DNA of 34,865 nucleotides from Actinomadura opuntiae. GTDB taxonomy: Bacteria > Actinomycetota > Actinomycetes > Streptosporangiales > Streptosporangiaceae. Of the stretch, positions 6,887 to 14,250 are shown in pieces. The DNA is taken from assembly GCF_030283205.1 (NCBI RefSeq), contig NZ_JASNWF010000045.1, positions 1 to 34,865 on the forward strand, given 5' to 3'. Position 1 is the stretch's first letter; every line of letters begins with the position of its first letter. A program made the translations under genes and the position numbers. The notes beneath the pieces are model-generated. The model was not told the DNA's origin. It was given only the letters and a program-made list of their open reading frames with translations, and made no database searches.

Positions 6887-7225
6887 ATGGCGACGGCACG
6901 GCACGGCGGGCGCGACCGCGTCCCCCCGCACCCCGACGTCCGGCAGGTCGGGCTGCAGCGGGTCCTGGAGGCGCTGGTCGACCCGGTGCGCCGCCGGATC
7001 GTCACCGAGCTGGCCGCCGCCGGCACCGACCTGAGCTGCGGCACGGTCGACCTGCCGGTCGGCAAGTCGACCGCCACCCACCACTTCCACGTGCTGCGGG
7101 AGGCGGGCCTGATCCGCCAGTACTACGTCGGGACCTCCCGCATGAACGCGCTGCGCCGCGAGGAGTTCGACGCAGTGTTCCCCGGGCTGCTGGACGTCGT
7201 GCTCGCCGAACGCCACCAACACTGA
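6887..7225 (+). CDS. ArsR-family transcriptional regulator
   Basis: This 112-residue protein is close to the normal size of ArsR/SmtB regulators. The winged helix is clear: LEALVDPVRRRIVTELAAAG, then the recognition region KSTATHHFHVLREAGLIRQ, then a wing (YYVGTSRMNALRREEF). It has a single Cys (DLSCG) and no CxC metal motif, so it is not an obvious metal sensor. The DPVRRRI and HHFHVLREAGL segments are typical of ArsR proteins paired with oxidoreductases. ATG 6887 follows a GGGAGG. It is divergent from the quinone-oxidoreductase-like gene and probably represses both promoters through the intervening repeat. Confidence 0.88.
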   Translation: MATARHGGRDRVPPHPDVRQVGLQRVLEALVDPVRRRIVTELAAAGTDLSCGTVDLPVGKSTATHHFHVLREAGLIRQYYVGTSRMNALRREEFDAVFPGLLDVVLAERHQH

Positions 7226-7301
7226 AGGCCCCTCCAGCGCCGGTGCGGGCCAGGCGAAAACGGTTTGCGGCCCGGCGCGCGCGCCGGGGACTCTCGGGGG
7301 C

Positions 7302-7867
7302 ATGGATCGCGAGGTTCTGCGCTACTACGAGCGCGGCGAGGAGGACCGGCGGCTGCGCGAGGGCGACGGGCGGCTGGAGCTGTGGCGGACCCAGGACGTG
7401 CTGCGCCGGGTGCTGCCCGCACCGCCGGCGCGGGTCCTGGACGTGGGCGGCGGGCCCGGTGTGCACGCCGAGTGGCTGGCCGCCGACGGCCACGCGGTGG
7501 AGCTGGTCGATCCCGTCCCGCTGCACGTCGAGCAGGCGTCGCGGATCCCCGGCGTGACCGCCCGGCACGGCGACGCCCGCGACCGGCGTGCTGCGCGCCA
7601 CGCCTGAGATGGGGTTCACCACCGCCTACCTGCACGAGCCGCAGGAGCCGCCGTGCGAGTTCGTCGACGCCGGGCTGCCCGGCGCCCGCTCCTACGGGCT
7701 GGAGGGCGCGGCGTGGCTGTTCGGCGGCCTCGGCGACCTGCTGGAACGCGACCGCGCGGCGGTACTGGAGGCGCTGCGGGCGGTGGAGTCGGTTGCCCTC
7801 GCTGCTCGGGGTGAGCGGGCACGTCATCACGGTCGCCGCCCGGCCCCGTTCAACCGGCCCCGGCTGA
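7302..7867 (+). pseudogene. Decayed class I SAM-dependent methyltransferase
   Basis: Three pieces of one methyltransferase lie in three frames. The first, from ATG 7302, has the full N-terminus and SAM motif I (VLDVGGGPGVHAEWLA) plus ELVDPVPLHVEQA, then breaks after GVTARHGDAR near 7580. The second frame (from about 7588) resumes with the C-terminal region (VLRATPEMGFTTAYLHEPQE to ALRAVESV). The ~90 residues normally between them (motifs II-IV, including the expected hydrophobic LLGPLYHL-type strand) are absent, so this is an internal deletion with a frameshift. Near 7790 a single extra base shifts the end into a third frame (PSLLGVSGHVITVA), stopping at 7867 next to the convergent RNA ligase. 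A product would be inactive. Confidence 0.85.
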
Positions 7868-7873
7868 GCCCGT

Positions 7874-8425
7874 TCAGGCGGCGGGGAAGTCGCGGCGCTT
7901 GATCTTGGCCTTGTCGCAGCCGGGGTCGGCGGGGTCGCGCCAGAACACGATGCCCTCGTAGGGGTGGGCGCGCAGCCAGGCGGCCAGGCCGTCGTGGTCG
8001 CGGGGGACGTCGCCGAGGTCGTCGGCGCCGTGCGGGACCAGGGTGTGCTCGGCGACGCTCTCGGGGTTCCCGTTGATCTTCGGGCCGATCAGCTCGTAGG
8101 TGCCGGCCGCGAACCGGCGTCCGGCCAGCGCGGCTCGCAGGTGCTTCCAGAACGCCGACTGCTCGGCGGGCTCCCATCCCACGGTCTTGCCGGTGGCGGC
8201 GTCCTCCGCGACGGGGACGAAACCGGGCGGGGCGGGACGGCCGGCCTTGACCTCGCGGCGGGCCAGCCAGCGGTCGCCGTCGAACCGCACGCAGGTGCCG
8301 TCGTACTTGCGGGTGGCGCGCCCCTCCCCGGCCGCCACCCAGGCGCAGGACGGGTCGGTCTCGCGGGTGACGTGGCGGGGGTCGCCGTCCCAGTCGCGGA
8401 CGAACAGTGTCGGTATCTTGCGCAT
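7874..8425 (-). CDS. Small RNA ligase family protein (DUF5565-like)
   Basis: This 183-residue protein has the signature of covalent nucleotidyltransferases of the RNA ligase type. Motif I is KYDGT (40-44), with K40 as the expected AMP-accepting lysine. A motif III-like ELIGPKINGNPE (111-122), motif IV EGIVF (157-161) and motif V-like KAKIKRRDF (172-180) follow in order. It lacks an extra C-terminal domain, as in compact ligases. The family joins RNA ends through protein-AMP and RNA-AMP intermediates; the cellular substrate is not established. The start has an excellent GAGGAGGG site. It lies 75 bases downstream of tRNA-Arg and tRNA-Cys on the same strand with no obvious terminator between, and could be co-transcribed. 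Confidence 0.82.
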   Translation of the reverse strand: MRKIPTLFVRDWDGDPRHVTRETDPSCAWVAAGEGRATRKYDGTCVRFDGDRWLARREVKAGRPAPPGFVPVAEDAATGKTVGWEPAEQSAFWKHLRAALAGRRFAAGTYELIGPKINGNPESVAEHTLVPHGADDLGDVPRDHDGLAAWLRAHPYEGIVFWRDPADPGCDKAKIKRRDFPAA

Positions 8426-8458
8426 CGGTGCCCTCCTCGGCGGCGGGTGTCCCGCGGG

Positions 8459-8489
8459 GTGCCTGTGGCGTGCCGCAGTGTGCCTGTGG
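8459..8489. repeat. 10-bp direct repeat in RNA ligase upstream region
   Basis: GTGCCTGTGG occurs at 8459-8468 and again at 8480-8489, a 21-bp period (two helical turns), between the tRNA-Arg 3' end and the RNA ligase start. Tandem sites with that spacing can bind a regulator on one DNA face, or the element may be a chance duplication. No other copy was noticed in the window. Confidence 0.45.
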
Positions 8490-8499
8490 TGGTGCGGGG

Positions 8500-8572
8500 T
8501 CTCCCCGGCAGGGATCGAACCTGCGGCGCCCGGCTTCGGAGACCGGTGCTCTGTCCTCTGAGCTACGGGGAG
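8500..8572 (-). tRNA. tRNA-Arg (anticodon CCG)
   Basis: On the minus strand a full cloverleaf can be drawn: acceptor CTCCCCG/CGGGGAG, D arm with GCTC..GAGC, anticodon stem CCGGT/GCCGG enclosing CTCCGAA (anticodon CCG, decoding CGG), and T arm with GGTTCGATCC. The discriminator base is A and no CCA is encoded. The 5' base is C rather than the usual G. It is 73 nt long. CGG is a frequent Arg codon in this GC-rich genome. It follows tRNA-Cys by 40 bases on the same strand. Confidence 0.93.
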
Positions 8573-8612
8573 CCGACCCCGCCCCCGGGTGACTGGAAGG
8601 GGGCGGGGCGCG

Positions 8613-8687
8613 AGACGCTGGTGGGATTCGAACCCACGTGAAACGGATTTGCAGTCCGCTGCCTGATGTCCGCTCGGCTACAGCGTC
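8613..8687 (-). tRNA. tRNA-Cys (anticodon GCA)
   Basis: The minus strand folds as a tRNA: acceptor GACGCTG/CAGCGTC, anticodon stem GCGGA/TCCGT (one G-U pair) around CTGCAAA (anticodon GCA), and T arm GTGGG-TTCGAAT-CCCAC. The discriminator is U, the known identity base of bacterial tRNA-Cys. CCA is not encoded. The D arm is long with a three-pair stem, which makes the molecule 75 nt, slightly longer than most tRNA-Cys. It is the first gene of a possible tRNA-Cys, tRNA-Arg, RNA ligase transcription unit. Confidence 0.92.
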
Positions 8688-9103
8688 GAGAAGCCGGTCC
8701 GGCGGCCGTCATGAGAACGGGCCGCCGTTCCGGGTGGGAAGGGCGGCCGTCGCGCGGGGTGCGCGCGGGTCAGGGGGCCGCCCGCCGAGTGGTCCGGGAG
8801 CAGGTGCAGGTTCGTGCGCCGCGCCGGCGGGTCATGGTCTGCTCCTCCCCTGGTGGCCTGCTGGTGCGATCAGCATGCCCGGCGCCGCCGGGCCGCCGCA
8901 ACGGGTTTTCGCGACCGGGCGCATGCGGGCGGACGCCCGGGGCACAGCACCGTTCCGGGGGGCCGCGTCGCCGGATGTTCCATTGAGCGGAAAGGCGCTG
9001 TTCCGCCCGGTGCCCGGTCCGGCGAGGCTGGGGTGCACGGGCCGCGCCTGCCGGCGGGGCCGCGGGCCGCTCGCGGGCGCGGGCATGGTGGAAGGAGCCG
9101 ACG
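8688..9103. other. Intergenic region upstream of aldehyde dehydrogenase
   Basis: No convincing gene is seen in these 416 bases. A small hairpin is present: GCGGAA (8987-8992) and TTCCGC (9001-9006) around an 8-base loop. The left part must hold the leftward tRNA promoter, but no clear -35/-10 pair could be chosen. The right end supplies AAGGAG for the gene at 9104. Confidence 0.4.
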
Positions 9104-10561
9104 ATGGCGCTGTTGGACCCCGGGACGTGGACCGGAAAGATCTTCACCGGCGCGTGGGCGGCCGCGGACGGCGGCGTGCTGGACGCCGTCGAGCCGGCGA
9201 CCGGCGCGACCCTGGGCACGCTGGGCCGGGCGTCGGCGCGGGACGTGGCGGACGCCGCGGCCGCGGCCGCCGCCGCGCAGCGCGACTGGGCCGCGCGCAC
9301 CTACGAGGACCGCGCGGCGGTCCTGCGGCGCGCCGGCCGGCTGTTCGAGGACCACGCCGCCGAGATCCAGGACTGGATCGTCCGGGAGGCCGGGTCGGTG
9401 CCGGCGAAGGCGGAACTGGAGGCGCGCTTCGCCGCGGGCCTGTGCTACGAGGCCGCCGCGCTGGCCTCCCACCCGCAGGGCCTGGTGCTGCCCTCGGCGC
9501 AGCCGCGGTGGAGCCTGGCGCGGCGCCGCCCCGCCGGCGTCGTCACCGTCATCGCCCCGTTCAACTTCCCGCTGATCCTGTCGATGCGGTCGGTGGCGCC
9601 CGCGCTGGCGCTCGGCAACGCCGTCCTGCTCAAGCCCGACCCGCGCACCGCGGTGTGCGGCGGCGTCACCGTCGCGCGGATCTTCCAGGAGGCCGGCCTG
9701 CCCGAGGGGCTGCTGCACCTGCTGCCCGGCGGCCGCGAGACCGGCGAGGCGGTGGTGGCGGCGCCGCAGGTGCGGGTGGTGTCGTTCACCGGGTCGACGG
9801 CGGCGGGCCGCACGATCGGCGAGGTGTGCGGGCGGCTGCTCAAGCGCGCCCACCTGGAGCTCGGCGGCAACAACGCCCTCATCGTGCTGCCGGGCGCCGA
9901 CATCGGCAAGGCGGTGTCGGCGGGCGCCTGGGGGTCGTTCCTGCACCAGGGGCAGATCTGCATGACCACCGGCCGGCACCTGGTCCACCGCAGCCTGCAC
10001 GACGAATACGTCGCCGCGCTGGCCGACAAGGCCGACAAGCTGCCCGTCGGGGACCCGGCGTCCGGGCAGGTCGCGCTCGGCCCCATCATCGACGAGGGCC
10101 AGCTCGCGCACGTGGACGCCCTGGTCCGCGACACCGTCGCCGCCGGCGCGCGGCTGGCCGCGGGCGGCACCCACGAGGGCCTGTTCTACCGGCCCACCGT
10201 CCTGGCCGAGGTCGAGCCCGCCATGCCCGCCTACGCCCAGGAGGTGTTCGGGCCCGTCGCGCCGGTCGTGCCGTTCTCCAGCGTGGACGAGGCGGTCGCG
10301 CTGGCCTCCGACAGCGAGTACGGGCTGTCGCTGGGCATCCTCGGCGACGTCGGCCAGGCGATGCGGATCGCCGACGCGGTCCCCACCGGCCTGGTCCACA
10401 TCAACGACCAGACCGTCAACGACGAGCCGGTCGTGCCGTTCGGGGGGCTGGCGGCCTCGGGGAACGGGTCGCGGTTCGGCGGCCCCGAGGCCAACATCGA
10501 GGCGTTCACCGAGACGCAGTGGGTGACGATGCGCGACCAGATCGCCCCCTACCCGTTCTGA
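9104..10561 (+). CDS. NAD(P)-dependent aldehyde dehydrogenase (benzaldehyde dehydrogenase-like)
   Basis: This 485-residue protein is a standard-length aldehyde dehydrogenase, oxidising aldehydes to acids with NAD(P)+. Seen are the cofactor-domain motif IAPFNFPL, the LKPDPRT loop, FTGSTAAGR, catalytic general base E252 in LELGGNN, nucleophile C286 in GQICM, and the EVFGPVAPV motif. GQICM with upstream SFLHQG resembles the benzaldehyde/vanillin dehydrogenase group, so an aromatic aldehyde is possible but not proven. The start has AAGGAG six bases upstream. It stands alone on its strand and converges on a cupin gene across a GC-rich hairpin. No regulator is obviously dedicated to it. Confidence 0.93.
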   Translation: MALLDPGTWTGKIFTGAWAAADGGVLDAVEPATGATLGTLGRASARDVADAAAAAAAAQRDWAARTYEDRAAVLRRAGRLFEDHAAEIQDWIVREAGSVPAKAELEARFAAGLCYEAAALASHPQGLVLPSAQPRWSLARRRPAGVVTVIAPFNFPLILSMRSVAPALALGNAVLLKPDPRTAVCGGVTVARIFQEAGLPEGLLHLLPGGRETGEAVVAAPQVRVVSFTGSTAAGRTIGEVCGRLLKRAHLELGGNNALIVLPGADIGKAVSAGAWGSFLHQGQICMTTGRHLVHRSLHDEYVAALADKADKLPVGDPASGQVALGPIIDEGQLAHVDALVRDTVAAGARLAAGGTHEGLFYRPTVLAEVEPAMPAYAQEVFGPVAPVVPFSSVDEAVALASDSEYGLSLGILGDVGQAMRIADAVPTGLVHINDQTVNDEPVVPFGGLAASGNGSRFGGPEANIEAFTETQWVTMRDQIAPYPF

Positions 10562-10569
10562 CGCGCCGT

Positions 10570-10603
10570 CCCCGCCCCGCCGCGGCACGCAACCGGGGCG
10601 GGG
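10570..10603. terminator. Bidirectional hairpin between ALDH and cupin genes
   Basis: CCCCGCCCCG (10570-10579) and CGGGGCGGGG (10594-10603) are perfect reverse complements with a 14-base loop; GCCG/CGGC extends the stem past a one-base bulge. It lies between the stops of two convergent genes (10561 and 10610). There is no U-tract on either side. Role as a shared terminator is inferred from location. Confidence 0.65.
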
Positions 10604-10609
10604 CGGCGT

Positions 10610-11158
10610 CTAGGCGGGCGGGACGCGGTCGGCGCCGATGGCGACGCCGACGATCGTGCAGGGCTCGGTGCCGTGGTTGTGCCAGGCGTGCCGGGTGCCG
10701 TTCTGGACGACCACGTCGCCCGCCCGCAGCACCGTCCGCTCGCCGTCGTCGAGTTCCAGCGTGGCCTCGCCCGCGACGACCAGGACGTAGTCGAGGGTGT
10801 CGGTGGTGTGCATGCCGGGGGCGCCGGGCTCGTTCGCGGCCATCGCGCCCGGCATCTGCCGCTCCAGCTCCTCCAGGGCCGCGGCCGTGTCCAGACCGGG
10901 AGCCGGGACCGGCTCACCCGGCGGAACCGTGTTGATCATGAAGCGTGAACCGTCCCGCGGCGGATACCAGGCCTCGGCGCGGCGCGGTGAGCCGTCGTCG
11001 GGGTAGGTGGGGCGCTCGTCCCGGCCCCACAGCCGGAAGAACGCGCAGCCGGGCATCAGCTCGGAAGTGATCGGCTCGACGTCGCGGTCGTCGACCACGC
11101 GGGACTTGCCGTCGGCGTCGTGGCCGGTGACCACTCGGCGGACCTTCGGACGCTCCAT
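10610..11158 (-). CDS. Cupin-domain protein
   Basis: This 182-residue protein carries one C-terminal cupin barrel (about residues 110-178). Cupin motif 1-like HTTDTLDYVLVVAGEATLEL and motif 2-like GDVVVQNGTRHAWHNHG are visible, with metal-ligand candidates H, H and E/D. The N-terminal half is a non-conserved lead-in. Proteins of this layout are often annotated as cupins linked to small-molecule catabolism; a reaction cannot be assigned. The start at 11158 is chosen for GGAGGAGTG directly upstream; an ATG at 11197 would place the operator inside the gene. It is divergent from a TetR gene, and its promoter (TTGACG 11224-11219, 17 bp, TACGGT 11201-11196, leftward) lies within two palindromes, which suggests tight repression. 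Confidence 0.85.
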   Translation of the reverse strand: MERPKVRRVVTGHDADGKSRVVDDRDVEPITSELMPGCAFFRLWGRDERPTYPDDGSPRRAEAWYPPRDGSRFMINTVPPGEPVPAPGLDTAAALEELERQMPGAMAANEPGAPGMHTTDTLDYVLVVAGEATLELDDGERTVLRAGDVVVQNGTRHAWHNHGTEPCTIVGVAIGADRVPPA

Positions 11159-11171
11159 CCGGTCACTCCTC

Positions 11172-11238
11172 CATACGGTGGCGTATTGATACGCCACCGT
11201 ATGTTCCGGGTCGGGCGACCGTCAATACGCTGGCGTAT
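11172..11238. promoter_or_regulatory. Two TetR-type operators between cupin and tetR genes
   Basis: CATACGGTGGCGTA (11172-11185) and TACGCCACCGTATG (11190-11203) are perfect 14-bp reverse complements around TTGA. A second palindrome, ATACGC-TG-GCGTAT, is at 11225-11238. Both contain the ATACGC/GCGTAT half-sites, in opposite order, and their centres are 44 bp apart. The leftward -35/-10 hexamers overlap them. The arrangement is what one expects for an autoregulated TetR repressor; binding is inferred. Confidence 0.75.
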
Positions 11239-11251
11239 CCTGTGCCGCGTG

Positions 11252-11809
11252 GTGAACGAGTCGACCCGCCTGTCCGCCCGGGACTGGGCACGGGCCGCCC
11301 TGAAAGCGATCGCGAACGGCGGGCTGGCCGCCGTCGCGGTCGAACCACTGGCGCGAACCCTCGGCGTGACCAAGGGCAGCTTCTACGCGCACTACCGCAA
11401 CCGCGACGAGCTGATCACCGCGGCGCTCGAGGAATGGGCGCGCAGCCACGGCGACGAGGGGCTCGCCGAATTCGCCGCGATCACCGATCCGGCACAGCGG
11501 CTGCGCGAGCTGCTGACCGTCGTCGTGCAGGCCGTCCAGCCGCTGGCGCCCTCGGTGCACCTGAGCCTGCTCGGCGACCGCAACGACCCCCGGGTCAGGG
11601 ACGCGGTCGGCCAGGTGAACCGCGCCCGGCTGGACCTTCTCACCCGCACCTACCGCGAACTCGGCCTGCCACCCGACCGGGCGCAGTCCCGGGCACGGGT
11701 CGCCTACGCCGCCATCCTCGGCCTGCTGCACCTGGCACAAACCGACCCCGACGCCCCACACTCCGCCGTACTCGCCGACGAGGCCACCGCCATCTTCCTG
11801 CCGACATAA
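11252..11809 (+). CDS. TetR-family transcriptional regulator
   Basis: This 185-residue protein has an N-terminal TetR helix-turn-helix (LKAIANGGLAAVAVEPLART, then the recognition region LGVTKGSFYAHYRNRDELI) and a helical C-terminal ligand domain. The GTG at 11252 (or the adjoining GTG at 11249) is the best start because the operator palindrome ends at 11238; no good ribosome-binding site is visible, so the mRNA may be leaderless or nearly so. It is divergent from the cupin gene and very probably represses it and itself through the palindromes at 11172-11238. The inducer is unknown. Confidence 0.88.
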   Translation: MNESTRLSARDWARAALKAIANGGLAAVAVEPLARTLGVTKGSFYAHYRNRDELITAALEEWARSHGDEGLAEFAAITDPAQRLRELLTVVVQAVQPLAPSVHLSLLGDRNDPRVRDAVGQVNRARLDLLTRTYRELGLPPDRAQSRARVAYAAILGLLHLAQTDPDAPHSAVLADEATAIFLPT

Positions 11810-11980
11810 CGCTGCCCCCCGAGAACGCGGCGGCTCGGCATCCCCGGCGCCGCGCAGCCGACGAAGCCGACGTGGACGGAGACCCCGAACGCCGCGCGCA
11901 ACCACGCCCCGCCGGTCTTCTCGCGTGACGGCCTCGTAGGCTGGCCGTCTGATTGCCGCGCCGAGCCGTCAGGGAGTGCC

Positions 11981-12922
11981 ATGGGCCGCGATCCGGACTA
12001 CCTGGCGTTCCTGCGCCGCCGCCTCAGCGAACCCGGCCCCCGGCAACCCGCACGCACCATCGAGGACGCGCGCCGCGAACACGCCGCCGACCTGGCCCGC
12101 TCCCCGTGCCCGCCCGTACCCGTCGTCCGCGACCTCACCATCGACGGCCCCGCCGGACCGCTGCCCGCCCGCCTCTACCACCCCGGCGGCGACCACCCCG
12201 CACCCACCATGGTCTACCTGCACGGCGGCGGCTGGGTCCTCGGCGACATCGACGCCTACGACCCCGTCGTCCGGGCGCTGGCCACCGCCGCCACCGGCAC
12301 CGCCTGGCTGTCGGTCGGCTACCGCCGCCCACCCGAAGACCCCTTCCCCGCCGCACTCGACGACACCATCGCCGCCGTCCGCTGGACCACCGCCAACGCC
12401 GCCCGCATCGGCACAGACCCCACCCGCATCGGCATCGCCGGCGACAGCGCCGGCGGACAACTCGCCGCCGCGGCCGCCGGCCTGCTGCGCACCGCCGGCC
12501 CCGACCGACCCGTCCTGCAACTGCTGGTCTACCCCGCCCTCGACCTGCGCGACGTCCCACCCGACCCGCCCGACCCCGACGGCCTGACCTGGCCCGCCTC
12601 CGGCGTCCACCGCGCCCTGCGCATGTACCTGCACGGCACCGACCCCGCCCGGCCCGACGTCTCCCCCCTCCTGGACCCCGACCCCCGCGGACTGCCGCCC
12701 GCCATCATCGCCACCGCCGAACACGACCGCCTGCGCCCCCAGGCCGAACGGCACGCCGCACGGCTGCGCGCCGCCGGCGTCCCCGTCACCCTCATCACCG
12801 GAACCGGCCTGGACCACGGATTTCTCGGCTGGACCTCGTTCGCGCGCCGCCCCGCCCGCGCCGTCGCCGAGATCGGCGCCGCCGTCCGCACCGCCCTCAC
12901 CACCCCGCCCGCCACGGCTTGA
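11981..12922 (+). CDS. Alpha/beta hydrolase, hormone-sensitive-lipase family esterase
   Basis: This 313-residue enzyme has the two hallmark motifs of HSL/bacterial carboxylesterase group IV: oxyanion-hole HGGGW near residues 82-86 and nucleophile elbow GDSAGG (Ser at about 155). The acid (D in AEHDRLRPQ, about 245) and His (GLDHGFLGW, about 275) complete the triad in the right order. It should hydrolyse esters of short-chain acids or similar lactones; the natural substrate is unknown. There is no signal peptide, so it is cytoplasmic. ATG 11981 is preceded by GGGAG. It lies 170 bp downstream of the TetR gene and may or may not be co-transcribed. Confidence 0.92.
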   Translation: MGRDPDYLAFLRRRLSEPGPRQPARTIEDARREHAADLARSPCPPVPVVRDLTIDGPAGPLPARLYHPGGDHPAPTMVYLHGGGWVLGDIDAYDPVVRALATAATGTAWLSVGYRRPPEDPFPAALDDTIAAVRWTTANAARIGTDPTRIGIAGDSAGGQLAAAAAGLLRTAGPDRPVLQLLVYPALDLRDVPPDPPDPDGLTWPASGVHRALRMYLHGTDPARPDVSPLLDPDPRGLPPAIIATAEHDRLRPQAERHAARLRAAGVPVTLITGTGLDHGFLGWTSFARRPARAVAEIGAAVRTALTTPPATA

Positions 12923-13064
12923 CCGCCCTTGACCGTCCCCGCGACGGCACCGCACCGACCACCACCGTCACTTGCCCGCCCCGTTTAACCGCTTTGACGT
13001 GGGCAATCACCATAACGAGCCGAATTTTCGCCGACCCTCGCCAACGGTTGAGGAGGACCATCCC

Positions 13065-13358
13065 TTGCCGACCACGCACCACATGCGCATGGTCCGGGCC
13101 GAAGAGTCCGGAACCGAGGAATGGGCCTGCCCGACCTGCGGCCGCCGGATGCTGCTGCGCTGGCCGCCCCACTACAGCAAGCAGATCATCGACCCCGGCG
13201 ACGAACGCGCCTGCCACATCGGATCCTCCGCCGACCTGCCCGACCCCGGCACCGAACCCGCGCTCCTCACCACCACCGGCGCCCCGGACCGCACCGCACC
13301 CCGCCGCTGGCTCCGCGAAACCGGCGTGGACCCCGCCGCCACCCCCTCCGGACCCTGA
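13065..13358 (+). CDS. Small zinc-ribbon-like protein
   Basis: This 97-residue protein has one clear CPTCGR knuckle followed by a basic/hydrophobic stretch and a single later Cys (RACHIG); a second complete CxxC pair is missing, so zinc binding is uncertain. TTG 13065 is chosen because AGGAGGA (13051-13057) stands seven bases upstream; ATG 13083 is the alternative. The rest is charged and Pro-rich without recognisable domain. It lies just before the convergent pseudokinase-like gene, with only seven bases between. No function is assigned. Confidence 0.6.
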   Translation: MPTTHHMRMVRAEESGTEEWACPTCGRRMLLRWPPHYSKQIIDPGDERACHIGSSADLPDPGTEPALLTTTGAPDRTAPRRWLRETGVDPAATPSGP

Positions 13359-13365
13359 TCACGAT

Positions 13366-14127
13366 TTACAGCGGACCGCCGTCACCACCGCCCGAACCCG
13401 ACGGCGAAGGAGACGGCGACGGACTCATCGGCTGCGGCGTCGTCGGCGCCACCGAAGGCGACTGGAACGTCGGCAACGGCTCAGGCGGCGGAGACGGCGG
13501 ATCCTTCGGCCGCGGCTGGCACGCGAACAGCACCGCCATCAGCAAAGCCAGCACCACCAAAGCCCCCGCCAACGTCAGCACCGCCGCCACCAGCCCCCGC
13601 TCCGGCGGACGATCCGGAGCCGGCACCGGCCCGCCCCCCACCTCCGGCCCCGGACGCTGACCCGCCAGCGCCGCCTCCGACGACCCCAGCCAATACGGCT
13701 GGAACTGCGGACCGCGCCGCAGCCCCCACCGCCGGCCCGCACCACCCAGCAGCACCGGCTCCAGGAACCGCTCCGCAGCCGCACCGCCCGCCTCGAACGC
13801 CGTCGCCACCCACGGTGCCGGACCATCCGGCTGCGCCGCCACCACCGGCGCCCCACCATCACCCGCCCCGCCACCACCACTCACCGCACCGCCACCACCG
13901 CTAAGCCCACCGGCCCCACCCGGCACCGCCGCATTGATCGCCGCCCGGAACCGATCCCGCGCCGCCGCGTCCCCCGCCGCCCCCCGATTCAACACCGCCA
14001 CACACGCACGCCGCCCCTCACCGTCCACCCCCAAGAACACGATCCCCGCCGCGGACTCCGACAACCGCGCCGACAAACGAAACGGCCCCACCTGCGCGGG
14101 ATCCCCCGGGGGCAACGGCCTCGACAT
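13366..14127 (-). CDS. Pseudokinase-like membrane protein with Pro/Ser-rich tail
   Basis: This 253-residue protein begins PLPPGDPAQVGPFRLSARLS, closely resembling the N-terminus of actinobacterial Ser/Thr kinases (GPYRLxxRLGxGGMGxVYLG). The glycine-rich loop is degraded (SESAAGIVFLG), and the VAIK lysine position reads CVAVLN. After ~60 residues the kinase resemblance stops: no HRD, DFG or APE motif exists. A low-complexity Gly/Ala region follows, then one membrane segment (about 178-204) and a ~49-residue Pro/Ser-rich tail predicted outside the cell. It is therefore a kinase-derived, non-catalytic membrane protein. It is divergent from the MoxR operon. Further upstream open frame is antisense to MoxR and not used. 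Start ATG 14127 has only a weak AGGG upstream. Confidence 0.65.
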   Translation of the reverse strand: MSRPLPPGDPAQVGPFRLSARLSESAAGIVFLGVDGEGRRACVAVLNRGAAGDAAARDRFRAAINAAVPGGAGGLSGGGGAVSGGGGAGDGGAPVVAAQPDGPAPWVATAFEAGGAAAERFLEPVLLGGAGRRWGLRRGPQFQPYWLGSSEAALAGQRPGPEVGGGPVPAPDRPPERGLVAAVLTLAGALVVLALLMAVLFACQPRPKDPPSPPPEPLPTFQSPSVAPTTPQPMSPSPSPSPSGSGGGDGGPL

Positions 14128-14250
14128 GGCCGCAACCCTAACAACCACCCCGCCCCCGGTCAGGCACGGATCGCGCACGAACGGGTACAAGTGATCGCGT
14201 AGGGTCGGAACGCGCCCGCTCACACCCGCCACACAGTGAGGGACACCCAC

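Noticed and set aside
8500..8700. Integration site at the tRNA genes
   Set aside because: No integrase and no repeated tRNA 3' end was found in the window; the decayed methyltransferase alone is not enough.
8638..10935. 765-residue rightward frame over tRNA-Cys and aldehyde dehydrogenase
   Set aside because: Overlaps a tRNA and a well-supported gene in another frame; composition is Arg/Gly-rich shadow sequence.
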